Below, piece after piece: positions 62,398 through 64,000 of a stretch of DNA of 64,000 bases. The number at the start of each line of letters is the position of its first letter. Within the stretch, counting starts at the first letter, position 1. Source of the DNA: Strongylocentrotus purpuratus (Eukaryota; Echinodermata; Echinoidea; Camarodonta; Strongylocentrotidae); contig NW_022145544.1 of NCBI RefSeq assembly GCF_000002235.5, positions 474,501 through 538,500 on the forward strand. The letters run 5' to 3'. Below the pieces are notes generated by a model. It had not been told where the DNA came from. It searched no databases and saw nothing but the letters and a program-made list of their open reading frames with translations. A program made the translations under genes and the position numbers.

Positions 62398-62599
62398 CTT
62401 CATGCTGCCATTCTTGAAGGGCGCCATCTTTTGGTGAATGCATGTCATGACCCAGCTGGAAGGTAGACCACTTGTACTCGGGTAGCAACAGCTCCTGGAG
62501 TTCATCGACCTGGGTTCGACGTCGCCGATTGGGGAGGCTGGGGTCTTCGTCTGCCCTCACCTCCTGGAAACCGATCACATCAAGGTTTGCGGCTCTGAT
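62398..62599 (-). CDS. EEP-domain protein, internal coding exon (most 5' exon visible)
   Basis: This internal exon begins after a pyrimidine-rich acceptor (tcttccag) and ends GAAG|gtatgat. It encodes 67 residues plus one base of a split glycine codon. The peptide contains 'NLDVIGFQEVR', the metal-binding Glu motif of the endonuclease/exonuclease/phosphatase superfamily (E13 here, equivalent in role to Glu96 of APE1). It ends 'DGALQEWQHE', which reads into 'GLALLSRHP' of the next exon. The arginine-rich 'PNRRRRTQ' follows the Glu motif. The preceding part of the domain, with the N-terminal Asn motif, is not found between 62,600 and 64,000, so the gene is 5'-partial in this window. The exact substrate cannot be told: EEP members include DNases, AP endonucleases, sphingomyelinases, inositol phosphatases and deadenylases. 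Confidence 0.9.
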
Positions 62600-64000
62600 C
62601 TGGAAGAAAATAACGTTCATAATGATGTCTCAACTCTGTTTTTTTTTTTTTAAAGCAATTTTCCTTGTTATACATATAGTCTTTAGTACCAGAACTCCTT
62701 TTCATAAACCTCTTTTTACGAATTAGCCTTAAATTCATTATCATTTGTAACATACATCCATCCATACTTAATGGGAAATGTAGTCCGGTTCCATGCAATT
62801 TTTGTCTGTTTGTTTGTTTTGGGCATTTGTATTTGTTTATTATCTGTAAAGAATTTTTTTTTTACCATGTTAAAAATGTGGGGCATTTTGTGCAGTTCAC
62901 TTTATTTTGATGATATCTATTTCTTGTAAGGTTGTGATATATCTTTAAAGCATTAATGTCTAAATTAAATCCTGTTGTACTCAGATATCACTTAGGGTTT
63001 TTTTTTTCTACTGACAAGCAATTCTTGCTAAATTTAACAAAATGAATCATCTTTCATTCATAACAACCTCTTTCATGAGATAGGCAAATACTTTAAAGGG
63101 AAGGGGTAACTTAGCCTCGGATCCAAAATAAAATCAATGATTTATCTCATGCTGCAATCATAATTATAAACCTTTAGGTCAGTCAGGAATCCTACAAATT
63201 TTACATGCAAATCGCCTGTATGATTATCAAGATATTTATGATTGGAATTCAATATTTCAAAACCGTATTCCAGTACAGTTTTGAATCTGTAACCTCCCTC
63301 CCATGATAACTAATGTATCCTTTAAAATCAGGAAATAACCAACTTTGTGACTGATATTGAGTCATATGTAACTGAATTTTACCTTGAGTTGATATTGATT
63401 TTTTAATGGCACAATATCCATTGATTATAAACTAATCAATATATTTGCAAATGCACACATAATGTAAAAAATATTACCCTTTCATTAATGAATGTCTAAC
63501 ATTAATACAGGAATACTAAAAAATAAAAGCTCGAGTTTTGTAGAAGGAACAATGATGTATTGACTTCATTCACACGCACCACGTATCTATAGATTGGTTT
63601 TCATAACATTAGGTTTGTATAAAGTGAAAACATTATAGCATGGTTGCCATGGCATCAGACGGTACAATCGTGTCACAAGCAATGTGAGAATTCTTGCCTC
63701 AACGAGTGAATGCTATTGAATATTGTCTGTTCAGAGCAATAAGGGTCTTAACTCTGTGTTAAAGTACAAGAGTTAATGCCATTGTAGTTCTAACCAGATC
63801 AAATTGAGTAAGCCTGCTGGCTATTAATAAGCAGTTATTCGGTACAGAGCAGTGTAATGAAACACTTGTCAGACTGCCAAAGGAATTATATTTCCATCAA
63901 GGGATAATATTTGGTATTGAAGCGCATCGCCCTGAGGGAAAATAATATATCAACAAAGGGTATTATTGCAGAGGTGAAGTCAAATATTATTTTCGAGCTA
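62600..64000 (-). other. Upstream intron of the EEP gene; no exon seen
   Basis: AT-rich sequence containing only the partial family-B element. No minus-strand frame with an EEP N-terminal Asn motif and an in-phase donor was found, so the missing 5' exons lie beyond the right edge. Confidence 0.6.
63093..63275 (+). mobile_element. Family B miniature element, partial copy 3
   Basis: This copy starts TTAAAGGGAAGGGGTAAC and follows family B through 'ctcatgctgcaatcataatt' and 'gattatcaagatatttatga', then diverges near 63275. The right half and right terminus are absent. Confidence 0.7.

Overview
This is a gene-poor, AT-rich animal nuclear window. I judge it most likely a sea urchin or close echinoderm. 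Support for that is circumstantial: the abundance of (CT)n/(GA)n and poly-C tracts, TTAAAGG-ended miniature transposons, a tRNA-derived SINE, and a 'GCGCTATATAAG' retroposon tail followed by ATT-type repeats. No bacterial-style gene organisation, rRNA, CRISPR array, viral polyprotein or long transposase frame was found.

Positions 1 to about 42,890 contain no gene I can support. They hold simple-sequence tracts, homopolymer C/G runs, a SINE (12.8 kb), T2/Kolobok-like miniature inverted-repeat elements (0.5, 10.5, 33.0, 39.1, 40.8 kb), a short inverted-repeat element (24.1 kb) and a local duplication (31.6-32.2 kb). The many short open frames here come from low-complexity repeats or chance.

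Positions 42,893 to 62,599 carry the 3' part of one minus-strand, multi-exon gene. Its four recognised coding exons, in transcript order, are 62599-62398, 60549-60343, 46733-46513 and 43591-42893. Introns are 1.8, 13.6 and 2.9 kb, splice sites are GT..AG, and phases match at every junction. Together they encode 442 residues of an endonuclease/exonuclease/phosphatase (EEP, DNase I/APE1-like fold) protein, including the FQEVR, SRHP, VVH, GDFN, RPDRI and SDH motifs. The N-terminal part lies beyond the right edge. The last exon is unusual: about 210 residues, with a cluster of eight cysteines and two strongly hydrophobic stretches, sit between the two final catalytic motifs (RPDRI and SDH). This suggests a membrane module inserted inside a nuclease/phosphatase fold.

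The large intron of this gene is repeat-rich. Just 3' of exon 2 lies an exact 137-bp tandem array, three units long, that repeats the last 100 nt of exon 2 plus its splice donor. Beyond it is a 450-bp purine (GAA/GGA) tract. The introns also contain more TTAA-bounded elements, minisatellites, and a TATA/hairpin/splice-donor cluster near 48.05-48.29 kb that might be an internal promoter. Positions 62,600-64,000 hold only intron or upstream sequence plus one partial miniature element.
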